This document shows, one piece after another, positions 16,637 to 24,938 of a stretch of 57,018 nt of DNA; within the stretch, counting starts at the first letter, position 1, and the number at the start of each line of letters is the position of its first letter. The position numbers were made by a program, and so were the translations under genes. The notes beneath the pieces were generated by a model. That model ran no database searches, had not been told where the DNA came from, and worked only from the letters and a program-made list of their open reading frames with translations. This DNA comes from Oscillospiraceae bacterium (GTDB lineage: Bacteria > Bacillota > Clostridia > Oscillospirales > Ruminococcaceae). Location: NCBI GenBank assembly GCA_028720105.1, contig JAQYLI010000032.1, positions 1 through 57,018 of the forward strand, read 5' to 3'.

Positions 16637-17090
16637 AATCGGCTGATATCTCAAAATAGACTTCGTTTTCGCTTATAAAAGCGGAGTTTACGTCAATGGT
16701 GTATTTGAAATACAGCACGCCGCCCTCCTCGGAAAGACGGTTTATTATGCGTGATGTGGAAATGCCCAGAAGCATATCGCCGTACTCTGTGCCGTAGTGG
16801 CAATGGTGGCGGCGGTTTTTTTCTATCACAAGGTGAGACTCCGCCGAGCCGCTTCTTGTCATTGAAGCAAGGCTCTCGCCAATGCAGGAAACTGTGGTGG
16901 TGGAGCCTGCAAAGCCGGTGGCTTCGCTGTCCTCGTAGGATATCTCCCAGCCGGCTGCGTTTCCGAGTTTTATGGGCTTGAAGGTTCCCTGAGTGATAAG
17001 CTCCATAACATCGGGAGGGCCGTTTTTGGAGTCCGAAACGCTTTTGAGCGTAATGGTTACTTTTTTTTCTTTTCCTTTTGCCGACGGCAT
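16635..17090 (-). CDS. DUF1934-family small beta-barrel protein
   Basis: About 151 residues, rich in predicted beta strands and matching the DUF1934 (YwiB-like) pattern of a lipocalin-like barrel (TITLKSV start, GWEISYEDSEATGF, LLGISTSRI). I choose the ATG at 17090 over 17099 because AAAAGG (17106-17101) is ten bases from the first and only one from the second. It is the last gene of the hslO-ddl-murI operon. Function is unknown in the family. Confidence 0.8.
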   Translation of the reverse strand: MPSAKGKEKKVTITLKSVSDSKNGPPDVMELITQGTFKPIKLGNAAGWEISYEDSEATGFAGSTTTVSCIGESLASMTRSGSAESHLVIEKNRRHHCHYGTEYGDMLLGISTSRIINRLSEEGGVLYFKYTIDVNSAFISENEVYFEISAD

Positions 17091-17104
17091 TTTTTTCATT
17101 CCTT

Positions 17105-17950
17105 TTATTTCTGAGATATATCGTCTATGGATATCTGAGTTACTTCGCCCATAAGCTTACTGCCGATAAATGCGTGGGCGTTTGTCTCGAAAAGCTCTTT
17201 GCTGTCGCTGGTGAAGTAGGAAACAGTGCCGCTTCCTTCACGTTCGGAGAGCATATTTCGGCTTGCAAGCATATTCATCGTATATTTTGCTGCCTCAGCT
17301 CCCGAAGAAATGAGCTTCACACCCTCTCCCATATACTCCGCGATCGCATCATACAGAATGGGATAATGGGTGCAGCCTAAAATGAGAACGTCCACATTCT
17401 CGTCCTTGATGGGCTTTAAATATCGCTCTGTCATTGCCTTTACCACAATGTCCGAGGGGTCTGTAATGCCGTTTTCCACCATAGGGACGAACATTGTGCA
17501 GGCGTTGCCGATAACAACAGCGTCCTGTCTGATGTTGCGGATAGCCTTGCCGTATGCACCCGAGCGGATAGTGGCGGCGGTGCCGATAACGCCTATCCTG
17601 CCGTTTTTGGTGGCGGCGCAGGCTGCCTGTACCGCAGGTATCACTACTCCCGTAAATGGGATATCTCCTGCGAAATCCTTCTGCTTACCCACCACCGAGG
17701 AAACTGTTCCGCAGGCGGCAATTATCATTTTTACATCGTGGCTTTTTATGAAATTTACGTCCTGACGGGCGTATTCGAGAATGGTCTCCCTGCTTCTCGT
17801 TCCGTAGGGAACACGTGCGGTATCACCGAAATAGATGATATTTTCCGAGGGCATAAGCTTCATAAGCTCTGTGACGCAGGTAAGTCCGCCAAGACCCGAA
17901 TCAAAAACGCCTATCGCCTTTTCACTGTTATCTGCCGAGAAATCTGCCAT
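17105..17950 (-). CDS. murI: Glutamate racemase
   Basis: Makes D-glutamate for peptidoglycan using two catalytic cysteines, C80 (AACGTVSS) and C193 (GCTHYP), with FDSGLGG (16-22) at the N-terminus. It is 281 residues, of normal length. The first cysteine motif reads ACGT where the textbook form is ACNT, so the substrate-contacting asparagine is a glycine (G81). It follows ddl in the operon, grouping D-Glu supply with D-Ala-D-Ala formation. The ribosome binding site is weak. Confidence 0.93.
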   Translation of the reverse strand: MADFSADNSEKAIGVFDSGLGGLTCVTELMKLMPSENIIYFGDTARVPYGTRSRETILEYARQDVNFIKSHDVKMIIAACGTVSSVVGKQKDFAGDIPFTGVVIPAVQAACAATKNGRIGVIGTAATIRSGAYGKAIRNIRQDAVVIGNACTMFVPMVENGITDPSDIVVKAMTERYLKPIKDENVDVLILGCTHYPILYDAIAEYMGEGVKLISSGAEAAKYTMNMLASRNMLSEREGSGTVSYFTSDSKELFETNAHAFIGSKLMGEVTQISIDDISQK

Positions 17951-17998
17951 AATACTCTTATGACCGTCCTTTCCTGAGAGGTTAGGTACTGTCTGAGA

Positions 17999-19060
17999 TC
18001 AGTTCCTTTCAAAAGCAAGCTTTATCAGCCTGTCAAGCAGCTCGCCGTAGGGTATGCCAAGCTTCTCCATAAGCTTCGGGTACATACTAATCGATGTAAA
18101 GCCCGGCAATGTGTTAAGCTCGTTTAAATAAACCTTTCCGTTGTCCGCAAGGAAGAAATCAACTCTTGAAAGACCAAAGCAGCCAAGAGCCCTGAAAGCC
18201 TTGACAGCTGTCTCACGTATCTCCTTTGAAGCGTCTGTGGGAATATCCGCAGGGATATTCAGTCCCGAGGTGCCAAGTATGTATTTTGCGTCATAATCGT
18301 AAAAATCGTTGCAGGAGAGAATTTCGCCCACGTCCGAAGCAAAGGGGTTATCCGTTCCCAGAACGGCACATTCCAGCTCTCTGCCCTTGATATATTCCTC
18401 GACAATGACCTTTTTGTCGTGGGTAAATGCAAGCTTTACCGCATTTTTCAGGTCTTCAAAGCAGGCTGCCTTGTTTACGCCCACCGATGAACCGCTGCAG
18501 GCGGGCTTCACGAAAAGGGGATAGTCAAGCTCGCCTGCGATACGCTCGCATACCGCTTCAAGGTTGCCGAGATCCGACTGTCTTACAACTCGGTATCTCG
18601 CCATATTAACGCCATTTTTCTCCAAAACGGTGTGGGTGTATTCCTTGTCCATACAAGCGGCGGAGGCAAAGCAGCCGCAGCCTACATAGGGGATACCCGA
18701 CATATCAAGAAGTCCCTGCAAGGTGCCGTCCTCGCCGAATTTTCCGTGAAGAACGGGGAAAACCACGTCAACCTTTACAATGGTGATACGGTTATCGGTT
18801 ATCTTTGCAATGCCTCTGTAAAGAGGGTCGGGGAGAATGGCTGCGGGAACGCAGTCGGGGTCGCTTTCCCATCTGTCCTCCTTGATGCAGGAGATGTCTC
18901 CCGGATAGAAAAACCATCTTCCCTTTCGTGTGATACCGATGGGTATGATCTCATACTTTTCGGGGTCAAGGTGGGATATAACGTTTGAAGCTGAGATAAG
19001 CGATATATCGTGCTCGTTTGACATTCCGCCGAAAATAACGGCGACTCTTGTTTTTGCCAT
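17999..19060 (-). CDS. ddl: D-alanine--D-alanine ligase
   Basis: ATP-grasp ligase that joins two D-alanines for the pentapeptide stem. 353 residues from the ATG at 19060, 9 bases after GAAAGGA. N-terminal VIFGGMSNEHDISLISA, VKPACSGSSVGV in the middle, and NELNTLPGFTSISMYPKL near the C-terminus fit the DdlA-type branch. The same branch contains D-Ala-D-Lac ligases, but nothing else of a vancomycin-resistance cluster (VanH, VanX) is present, so an ordinary housekeeping role is most likely. It lies between hslO and murI. Confidence 0.93.
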   Translation of the reverse strand: MAKTRVAVIFGGMSNEHDISLISASNVISHLDPEKYEIIPIGITRKGRWFFYPGDISCIKEDRWESDPDCVPAAILPDPLYRGIAKITDNRITIVKVDVVFPVLHGKFGEDGTLQGLLDMSGIPYVGCGCFASAACMDKEYTHTVLEKNGVNMARYRVVRQSDLGNLEAVCERIAGELDYPLFVKPACSGSSVGVNKAACFEDLKNAVKLAFTHDKKVIVEEYIKGRELECAVLGTDNPFASDVGEILSCNDFYDYDAKYILGTSGLNIPADIPTDASKEIRETAVKAFRALGCFGLSRVDFFLADNGKVYLNELNTLPGFTSISMYPKLMEKLGIPYGELLDRLIKLAFERN

Positions 19061-19116
19061 ACGGCTCATTCCTTTCGATTTGTGCTGTACTAAATTATAT
19101 TCCGAATAATTTACGA

Positions 19117-19998
19117 TTATGACTTTGCTTGACGGGAAAGCTCCCTTATCTGCTCGGAGGTAAAGGTGTATTTTTTGCCGCAGAAATGACAGCATACCTC
19201 GGAGGTCTCTTCCTCCTCCGCCATTTGGTCAAGCTCGGCGCTGCCTATGGAAATAAGGGCTCTTTCCACTCTTTCCCTTGAGCAGTCGCATTTGTAATGG
19301 GCGGTGAGATCGTCCATAACATTTGGCTTCAAGCCTTCAAGAACTTTCATAGCCATTTCCTCGGCGGTAACGCCCGATGAGAGCATTTGTGTGACCGAGG
19401 GGAGAGAGTTTACATTCTTTTCAAGTATATCAATGCAGCTTTCGTCCGCAAAGGGGAGAAGCTGTACCAGATATCCCCCTGCCGCCTTTACGGTAAGGTC
19501 GGGATTTACAAGAACTCCCAGACCGCAGACGGTGGGTATCTGTTCTGAGACTGCAAAATAGCTTGCGATATCCTCGGCTATCTCGCCCGAAACGATAGGC
19601 ACCTGACCGCAGTAAGGCTCTTTAAGTCCAAGGTCCTTTACCACCGAAAGGGTGCCGTCTTTTCCCACAGCACCCGAAACGTCCAGCTTGCCGAATTTGT
19701 TGAGGGGAATCTCAACAACGGGGTTGCAGACGTAGGATTTAACGTTTCCGAAGCTGTCCGCAACGGCGATAAGTGCGCCTGTGGGACCGTTTCCGTTCAT
19801 TCTTAGGGTGAGAGTGTTCTTTTCCCCCTTGAGACCTATTCCCATCAGGGAGGCGGCAATGGTGAGCCTGCCTAATGCGGCGGTGACTACCGCAGAGGTC
19901 TGATGTATTTTTTCAATTTCCGAAACTATGTCCGTTGCGTCAATGGCTGTTGCCACAACGGAGGCGTCCTCGGATATGGTTCTGACAATTTTTGCCAT
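19117..19998 (-). CDS. hslO: Redox-regulated chaperone Hsp33
   Basis: Holdase activated by oxidation, which releases zinc and unfolds the C-terminal switch. The 293-residue protein has the zinc site CxC (C237/C239) and CxxC (C270/C273), with the N-terminal core domain intact. A spare cysteine, C269, lies next to C270. An AAAGGAG ribosome binding site precedes the ATG. It is co-transcribed between a methyltransferase gene and ddl, linking oxidative-stress protection to cell-wall synthesis. Confidence 0.95.
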   Translation of the reverse strand: MAKIVRTISEDASVVATAIDATDIVSEIEKIHQTSAVVTAALGRLTIAASLMGIGLKGEKNTLTLRMNGNGPTGALIAVADSFGNVKSYVCNPVVEIPLNKFGKLDVSGAVGKDGTLSVVKDLGLKEPYCGQVPIVSGEIAEDIASYFAVSEQIPTVCGLGVLVNPDLTVKAAGGYLVQLLPFADESCIDILEKNVNSLPSVTQMLSSGVTAEEMAMKVLEGLKPNVMDDLTAHYKCDCSRERVERALISIGSAELDQMAEEEETSEVCCHFCGKKYTFTSEQIRELSRQAKS

Positions 19999-20012
19999 AA
20001 TGGGTTGCTCCT

Positions 20013-20777
20013 TTATAAATTATGCGCAGGTTTCTTTGCGGCAAATACCAGCTTTTCGCTGTCCTTTCGGGGCGGCTCAAGGGAGTCAAAGTCATAGACC
20101 GCTTCAAGGGTCATTCCCGAATCGGCAAGAGCCTGTTCGATAATTTCCCGAGGAAAGGCAATTTCCGAAAGCTCGTCGGTATATCGGGTAAACAAGCCCT
20201 TTTCGTCCTTCTCAAAAATGTCCAGCGAAATGTCCACACGACAATCGGGGGAGTCATCATTGAAGCTGTTCTGCCACACGCAGTAAACGTCCTCAAGGTC
20301 GTAGACAAAGGTGTTGTTTCCCAAAACATTCCTGTGCTTGTAAGGGGTGTTCACGTCGAATATGAACAGTCCTCCCGGCTCGCAGAAAAGGGAGACACGC
20401 TCAAATGTCTTTCTGATATCCTCAAGGCTGCCAAGGTGGTTTAAGCTGTCGAGAGCGCAGAGGGTCACATCAATAGTGCCGAACATATCAAGCTTTGTCA
20501 TATCCTGACAAAGATACTGAATGGGCAGACCGCTTTCAAATTTCTTGTCCATAGCGCAGGACAGCATTTCCTCCGAGGCATCTGTGCCGATAACGTCATA
20601 GCCCAGCCTTGCCATTTCCTCGGACAGGCTGCCCGTTCCGCAGGCAAGGTCTAAAAGAATGCCCTTTCTGCCCCCGTGAAGCTTTATGAGCCTGTCAAAA
20701 TACTCCGCTCTCGCCTTGTAGGAGATATTTTCGGTGAGACGGTCGTAAAAATACGCAAATGCGCTGTAGCCGCTCAA
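20013..20777 (-). CDS. Class I SAM-dependent methyltransferase
   Basis: 254 residues. The SAM-binding motif I LDLACGTGS is at 42-50, an acidic motif follows in IGTDASEEML, and a conserved FIFDVNTPYK segment lies at about 138-147. Many clostridial genomes place this small-molecule or tRNA-type methyltransferase near a YerC/TrpR-like gene. The substrate is unknown. The start is a TTG 2 bases after the yerC-like stop. Only 14 bases separate it from hslO. Confidence 0.85.
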   Translation of the reverse strand: MSGYSAFAYFYDRLTENISYKARAEYFDRLIKLHGGRKGILLDLACGTGSLSEEMARLGYDVIGTDASEEMLSCAMDKKFESGLPIQYLCQDMTKLDMFGTIDVTLCALDSLNHLGSLEDIRKTFERVSLFCEPGGLFIFDVNTPYKHRNVLGNNTFVYDLEDVYCVWQNSFNDDSPDCRVDISLDIFEKDEKGLFTRYTDELSEIAFPREIIEQALADSGMTLEAVYDFDSLEPPRKDSEKLVFAAKKPAHNL

Positions 20778-20779
20778 TT

Positions 20780-21127
20780 TCAGCCGTTCCCTTCAGCGCC
20801 TGTGTTCACGCCGAGTATCTCGTCGGTGGTGGTGTTTTTCAGGCGGTCGAATACGATACGGTAGCCCTCGCCGCTGTATTTGCTGTTAAGTGTGCGGTTT
20901 ACGCGGCTGATGGTGGCGGTGCTTGCTCCCGTGCTTGCAACGATGTTGTTGTATATCTTCTTTTCCGAAAGCATTTTTGCAACAAGCATTCTCTGGGAGA
21001 GGGATTTCAACTCAAGAGATGTGCAGAGGTCGTCAAGGAATTTTGCACACTCCTCCCTTGTTTCAAGGCAGAGTATTGCGTCATAAAGAAAGCTCAGGCT
21101 CTTTTCGTCTGCTCTGTTTTCATCCAT
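20780..21127 (-). CDS. TrpR-like YerC/YecD-family DNA-binding protein
   Basis: 115 residues, all helical. It has the Trp-repressor-type helix-turn-helix (about 66-92: KIYNNIVASTGASTATISRVNR) and the family N-terminus with FLDDLCTSLEL. Members are small regulators of unknown ligand. It is the first gene of the six-gene run yerC-like, methyltransferase, hslO, ddl, murI, DUF1934. It has its own promoter (21189-21217), so it may regulate the operon that it heads. Confidence 0.9.
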   Translation of the reverse strand: MDENRADEKSLSFLYDAILCLETREECAKFLDDLCTSLELKSLSQRMLVAKMLSEKKIYNNIVASTGASTATISRVNRTLNSKYSGEGYRIVFDRLKNTTTDEILGVNTGAEGNG

Positions 21128-21188
21128 AATTTATACAGTCCTTTCGGTAAAATTTTTTTCGTATTTATACGAACTATGCCGTACTTCT

Positions 21189-21217
21189 ATTTTAGCACTC
21201 TAAAATATAAAAGTAAA
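21189..21217 (-). promoter_or_regulatory. Sigma-A promoter for the yerC-hslO-ddl-murI operon
   Basis: Minus-strand TTTACT (21217-21212), 17-bp spacer, TAAAAT (21194-21189). Confidence 0.65.
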
Positions 21218-21367
21218 GGGGTATGGGCATATTTTAATACTTTTGTAACATTTTTCTGCTTTTAAAATTGCTTTTAGGATCCGTATGAAAATTTGCACAA
21301 CCTGTCCCGAATTATCACTCCCGAAAATAGTCGAATTTCCGAAATGAAAAAACCGCCCCGAATTGTA

Positions 21368-21396
21368 TTGACGGCGGAGCGATATTGGTTTATACT
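21368..21396 (+). promoter_or_regulatory. Sigma-A promoter for rpe
   Basis: TTGACG (21368-21373), 17-bp spacer, TATACT (21391-21396), about 80 bases before the TTG start. Confidence 0.75.
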
Positions 21397-21475
21397 TATT
21401 ATGTATAGCTGTCAGCTTCCGCAGATATCCGGGAGGGCGGGCGTACCATTTTTTGATAAAAGGAGCTTTTTTACA

Positions 21476-22120
21476 TTGAATACAATAGTTTCCGCTTCCA
21501 TTCTGAGTGCAGATGTCTGCCGTCTCGGAGAGGAGCTTGACAGGATAAAGCAAAGCGGCTGCGACCACGTTCATTTTGACGTTATGGACGGAGTTTTCGT
21601 TCCAAATATCAGCTTCGGAGTACCCGTTCTTGCAGGTGTGCGCAGGCATACGGATATGTTTGTGGACGTTCATCTTATGATAACAGACCCTCTGAAATAC
21701 GTGGGCGTTTTTTCGGACAACGGAGCGGATATGATAAGCTTTCATCTTGAGAGCAATTCCAACCCTGCCGCCGTTATCCGTGAGATAAAGGCTCGGGGAA
21801 AAAAGGCAGGCATTGCCGTTAAGCCCGGAACGCCCGCAAGCGAGGTGCTGCCCTTTGTAAGTTCGGTGGATATGGTTCTTGTGATGACCGTAGAGCCCGG
21901 ATTCGGAGGACAGGGCTTTATGTACGAGATGTCGGGCAAGATACGTGAGCTTAAAGCATACATCGACAGGGAATGTCCCGGTACTCACATTCAGGTTGAC
22001 GGCGGCATCAACGCCGAAACTGCCGCTATTGTGAGAGAGGCAGGAGCGGATATCCTTGTGGCAGGCTCCTATCTCTTCAAGGCTGAGGATATGGCAGCTG
22101 CCGCCCGCTCAATGAGATAA
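21476..22120 (+). CDS. rpe: Ribulose-phosphate 3-epimerase
   Basis: Interconverts ribulose 5-phosphate and xylulose 5-phosphate, feeding the split transketolase found at 46278-48075. It is a 214-residue TIM barrel. The metal and acid/base residues lie in HVHFDVMDG (31-39) and HLM (66-68), followed by MTVEPGFGGQGFM and VDGGIN. I chose the TTG at 21476 because AAAGGAG lies about 11 bases upstream and the protein then begins at the family SASILSAD start. Its last 12 bases overlap the convergent MecA-like gene. Confidence 0.95.
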   Translation: MNTIVSASILSADVCRLGEELDRIKQSGCDHVHFDVMDGVFVPNISFGVPVLAGVRRHTDMFVDVHLMITDPLKYVGVFSDNGADMISFHLESNSNPAAVIREIKARGKKAGIAVKPGTPASEVLPFVSSVDMVLVMTVEPGFGGQGFMYEMSGKIRELKAYIDRECPGTHIQVDGGINAETAAIVREAGADILVAGSYLFKAEDMAAAARSMR

Positions 22121-22636
22121 ACCCGAAAGTATTTCCACCGCATTTTTGGAAATGATCACCCTGTCGTGCTCGGACAGCTTTGCAAGAGCCGTTTCGTCCG
22201 CAGGTATCATTGTCCCCGTTTCGGAAATGCTTTCGTACAGCAGGATATCCTCGGGAATACGTACTATGAGCCTTAAATAGTCCTGTCCGCCCGTTACTGC
22301 GCTTTCGGGGCAGGAAATGCTCAGAGACTTTATCTTCCGGCATATCCTGATAAGCTCCTCGGCGGAAGCTGTGGTTATTATCATCGGGCTTACTGCTGTC
22401 TGCTGCGGCTTTCGTGTCATAATAAAAACGCACCCTCCCCATCTTACGGGAATTATCTCTACGGATACGGTGTATTTTCCCTTTTCGGGAAATGCCCTTT
22501 CCACCATTTCGGATATGAGCAGTGAGGCTGTGGGAGAGCCTTCGCGGAGCTTCTCCGCAGAAAGCCCCAGAAGGCATAGCTCCCTTTCGGAAATAACCGC
22601 TCTTGCTCTGTGGCTTCCCGTTCGTTCTATCCGCAA
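22109..22636 (-). CDS. MecA-like adaptor protein
   Basis: 175 residues. The N-terminus (MRIERTGSHRARAVISEREL, then SAEKLREGSP) follows the MecA/YpbH N-domain, which recognises substrates for the ClpC unfoldase. The C-terminal half has the alternating beta/alpha pattern of the MecA C-domain but is diverged. Start: TTG at 22636 with AAAGGTGG upstream. It is convergent with rpe and divergent from the Rnf-like genes, with 35 bases between the divergent starts. ClpC is not in this window. Confidence 0.6.
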   Translation of the reverse strand: MRIERTGSHRARAVISERELCLLGLSAEKLREGSPTASLLISEMVERAFPEKGKYTVSVEIIPVRWGGCVFIMTRKPQQTAVSPMIITTASAEELIRICRKIKSLSISCPESAVTGGQDYLRLIVRIPEDILLYESISETGTMIPADETALAKLSEHDRVIISKNAVEILSGLSH

Positions 22637-22671
22637 TCAAACACCACCTTTATATCAAGGAATATATTTAT

Positions 22672-23721
22672 ATGAAAAAGAAAGAACCCCGTATGCTTAC
22701 TACCTTTGTACGTGAGCAAAGGGAAGGCAAAAGTAACCGTCCCGAGGATTTCGGGGCAATGGTCAATATGCTGCTGGTGCTTCTGGTAACGGCGGCAATG
22801 TCCGTATATTACTACGGAATGAGAGCGGCATTGCTTTGCGTTCTGTGCGTAGGAGTATGCTGGGGGCTTGATGTTCTCTGCCTTATTATTCAAAGAAAAA
22901 GCCTGCATATTCACGATGTTTCCCCCATGATCACGGGGCTTGCCATCGCGCTTATGATGCCTGCCTCAGTGCCGTATACCATAGCCGCCGCTGCCTGCGC
23001 CTTTGCAATATGCATTGCCAAGCACCCCTTCGGCGGTCACGGCAAAGAGATAGTAAATTGCGCTGCGGCAGGATATATTTTTGCGGAGCTTTGCTTTCCT
23101 TCGGCAGTCTTGTCTTACCCTAAGCCTATGACTGAGCTGCCCCTTGCAAACATAATAACAGACGGGCTTTACCCCTCCTTTACCTCCGCGGCAATGCGTT
23201 CGACTTCCGCTTCATACACGAATATAGAACTGCTTATCGGCAATTTTACAGGTCCTATGGGCTGCACATTTACCGTGCTTACCGCTGTGTGCACATTGTA
23301 TCTCATATCCCGAAAAGCCATTTCGGGAACGGTTTTCTTCACCGAGCTTGCCATAGTTATGGGCTGGAGCCTTGCGGCAGGGGGCGTTTTCAGAGTCAGG
23401 ACCGCTCTGGTGGGCGGTATGCTCCTTTTCGGATTATCTGTGCTTTCCTGCGATAACAGCATCGTTCCCAAAACTGTTCCCGAAAGGATATTTTTCGGTG
23501 TTGTCTCTGCGGTCATTCTCATAGCCGCAGGTGAGATATCACGCCTTGAAAATCCTGTGGTCTATGCGGCGGTGCTTTCTGCGCCCTTCGGCAGGCTTAC
23601 CGGGAAATTCGGAGAGCTTGCACGCCGCAGAAAGAGAGTTAAAAGCATTTTCGGAAAGTATGCCGATGATATCAGCGAAACTATTGCAATGACAGGGGGA
23701 GACGACGATGGAAACGGCTAA
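22672..23721 (+). CDS. RnfD/NqrB-like membrane protein
   Basis: 349 residues, about ten hydrophobic helices, matching RnfD over its length. KHPFGGHGKEIVNCAAAGY (about 118-136) aligns with the RnfD FGGxGxNxFNPA region. In RnfD a threonine in a D-G-x-S-x-A-T motif carries covalent FMN. Here the best match reads SFTSAAM, so that threonine seems lost. The gene overlaps the RnfE-like gene by 14 bases. RnfB, RnfC and RnfG are absent. The start is the ATG at 22672; an upstream in-frame reading has no ribosome binding site. Confidence 0.8.
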   Translation: MKKKEPRMLTTFVREQREGKSNRPEDFGAMVNMLLVLLVTAAMSVYYYGMRAALLCVLCVGVCWGLDVLCLIIQRKSLHIHDVSPMITGLAIALMMPASVPYTIAAAACAFAICIAKHPFGGHGKEIVNCAAAGYIFAELCFPSAVLSYPKPMTELPLANIITDGLYPSFTSAAMRSTSASYTNIELLIGNFTGPMGCTFTVLTAVCTLYLISRKAISGTVFFTELAIVMGWSLAAGGVFRVRTALVGGMLLFGLSVLSCDNSIVPKTVPERIFFGVVSAVILIAAGEISRLENPVVYAAVLSAPFGRLTGKFGELARRRKRVKSIFGKYADDISETIAMTGGDDDGNG

Positions 23722-24313
23722 GAAAAAATGGTCATTTTCCGAGGGGCTTTTCAGCCATAATCCCGTTTTTGCGGCGGGAATGTCCCTTGCCCCTGCTGTG
23801 ATAATAGCGAATACCCTGGACGGTGCGGCGACCTATGCCGCAGTATTTGCCTCGGTAACGCTTATGTCCCTGCTGATATCCTCCTTCCTCCCGAGAAAGC
23901 TCCCTTACGCCCTCCGTATTGTATTATATACCATAATTGCGGCGGCGGTGTATATCCCCTTCTGTATTTATTATGAAGGACAGCTTGAATATGACCTTAC
24001 AAAGCTGGGCGTATTCCTCCCGATGATAGTTTCGGGCGAATTTATCACACGTGTATCGGAGCTAAGATTTTTCCGTATGGATAAGCCCACAATGATACTT
24101 GACGTTATTTCTCACATTATGGGCTTCTGCTGGGCGGTCATACTTCTTGGCTTTGTAAGAGAGCTCCTCTCTACGGGAGGAATTGACGGCACTCTTTACG
24201 GTGTAGGCTTTACTATCCCCATTCTGAACGCTCCCTGCGGCGGATTTATCCTTATCGGGCTTATGGGCGCATTTATCAGATCGTTCAGAAAGGAGGGGCA
24301 TAATAATGAATGA
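23708..24313 (+). CDS. RnfE/NqrD-like membrane protein lacking cluster cysteines
   Basis: 201 residues, six hydrophobic helices. HNPVFAAGMSLAPAVIIANT (18-37) aligns with the RnfE segment that normally has LC; alanine (A28) replaces the cysteine. LGVFLPMIVSGEF (100-112) aligns with LGIFIPLIVxNC; glutamate (E111) replaces the second cysteine. In Rnf/Nqr these cysteines help hold a [2Fe-2S] cluster at the RnfA-RnfE interface. The remaining three cysteines are elsewhere. It overlaps both neighbours, so the three genes are translationally coupled. Confidence 0.8.
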   Translation: METAKKKWSFSEGLFSHNPVFAAGMSLAPAVIIANTLDGAATYAAVFASVTLMSLLISSFLPRKLPYALRIVLYTIIAAAVYIPFCIYYEGQLEYDLTKLGVFLPMIVSGEFITRVSELRFFRMDKPTMILDVISHIMGFCWAVILLGFVRELLSTGGIDGTLYGVGFTIPILNAPCGGFILIGLMGAFIRSFRKEGHNNE

Positions 24314-24911
24314 CCCCGGCTTCTTTCAAAGTCTGCTGACCTCCGTTCTGATGTCGGTCATAGCCGAGAATTTCGTTTTTGCCAGAGCCTTTGGCGTTAC
24401 ACCCATGATAGCCGCGGCTAAAAACAAGAGGACATTGCCCGGAGTGTGCGCAGGAGTTTCCTACTTTACTGCGGCGGCTTCCATAGCAATGTGGGGAGTT
24501 TCAAGGCTTCCCTTTGCGGCGGAACAGGACAGGCATTATCTTGTGGCGCTTTACGCTCTTATTGTGGGCGGCGTTTATCTTGTGACTCTTCTGTGCGCAT
24601 TTTTGTTCGTAAGAAGCAAATTTCCCAAATTTAAAAAATATGTGCATATTTCGGCATTTAACAGCGCAGTTATGGGTACAATATTTCTGAGCGCCTCGGG
24701 CTGCGAAACCTTTGGCGAATATCTCCTTTTCGGACTGACTGCGGGTTTGGGCTTTACGGCGGCTTCATATATGCTGTCGGGAGTATACGCACAGCTTTAT
24801 TCGGAAGATGTTCCCGGAGCGTTCAGAGGATATCCTGCGGTAATGATCTTTTCGGGAATAATGGCAATGGCAGTGTATGGCATTTTAGGTCACGCACCTG
24901 CTTATATATAG
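24306..24911 (+). CDS. RnfA/NqrE-like membrane protein lacking cluster cysteines
   Basis: 201 residues, six hydrophobic helices. ENFVFARAFGVTPM (21-34) aligns with the RnfA segment NNFVLxxFLGLCPF; threonine (T32) replaces the cysteine. AFNSAVMG (117-124) aligns with TNCAVLG; serine (S120) replaces the second cysteine. The end DVPGAFRGYPAVMI also matches RnfA, so homology runs the full length. With the RnfE-like gene it should still form the inverted-repeat membrane dimer, but without the iron-sulfur centre. Confidence 0.82.
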   Translation: MNDPGFFQSLLTSVLMSVIAENFVFARAFGVTPMIAAAKNKRTLPGVCAGVSYFTAAASIAMWGVSRLPFAAEQDRHYLVALYALIVGGVYLVTLLCAFLFVRSKFPKFKKYVHISAFNSAVMGTIFLSASGCETFGEYLLFGLTAGLGFTAASYMLSGVYAQLYSEDVPGAFRGYPAVMIFSGIMAMAVYGILGHAPAYI

Positions 24912-24938
24912 ATCTTTAAGATATGAAAGGACAACAAA

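Larger units (their letters stand above)
21128..21475. other. Divergent intergenic region with two promoters
   Basis: 348 bases between the yerC-like gene (-) and rpe (+). It carries the minus promoter at 21189-21217 and the plus promoter at 21368-21396. An open reading frame runs in frame into rpe from 21293 but is not coding by start-site evidence. No other structure is seen. Confidence 0.65.

Noticed and set aside
17999-19060. Vancomycin-resistance-type D-Ala-D-Lac ligase
   Set aside because: The ligase branch includes VanA-type enzymes, but no vanH, vanX, vanS or vanR gene is present and the neighbours are housekeeping wall genes.
22077-22640. 187-codon minus-strand frame overlapping the MecA-like gene in another frame
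   Set aside because: Arg/Gly/His-rich shadow translation; the frame ending at 22109 has the MecA-like pattern and a good ribosome binding site.
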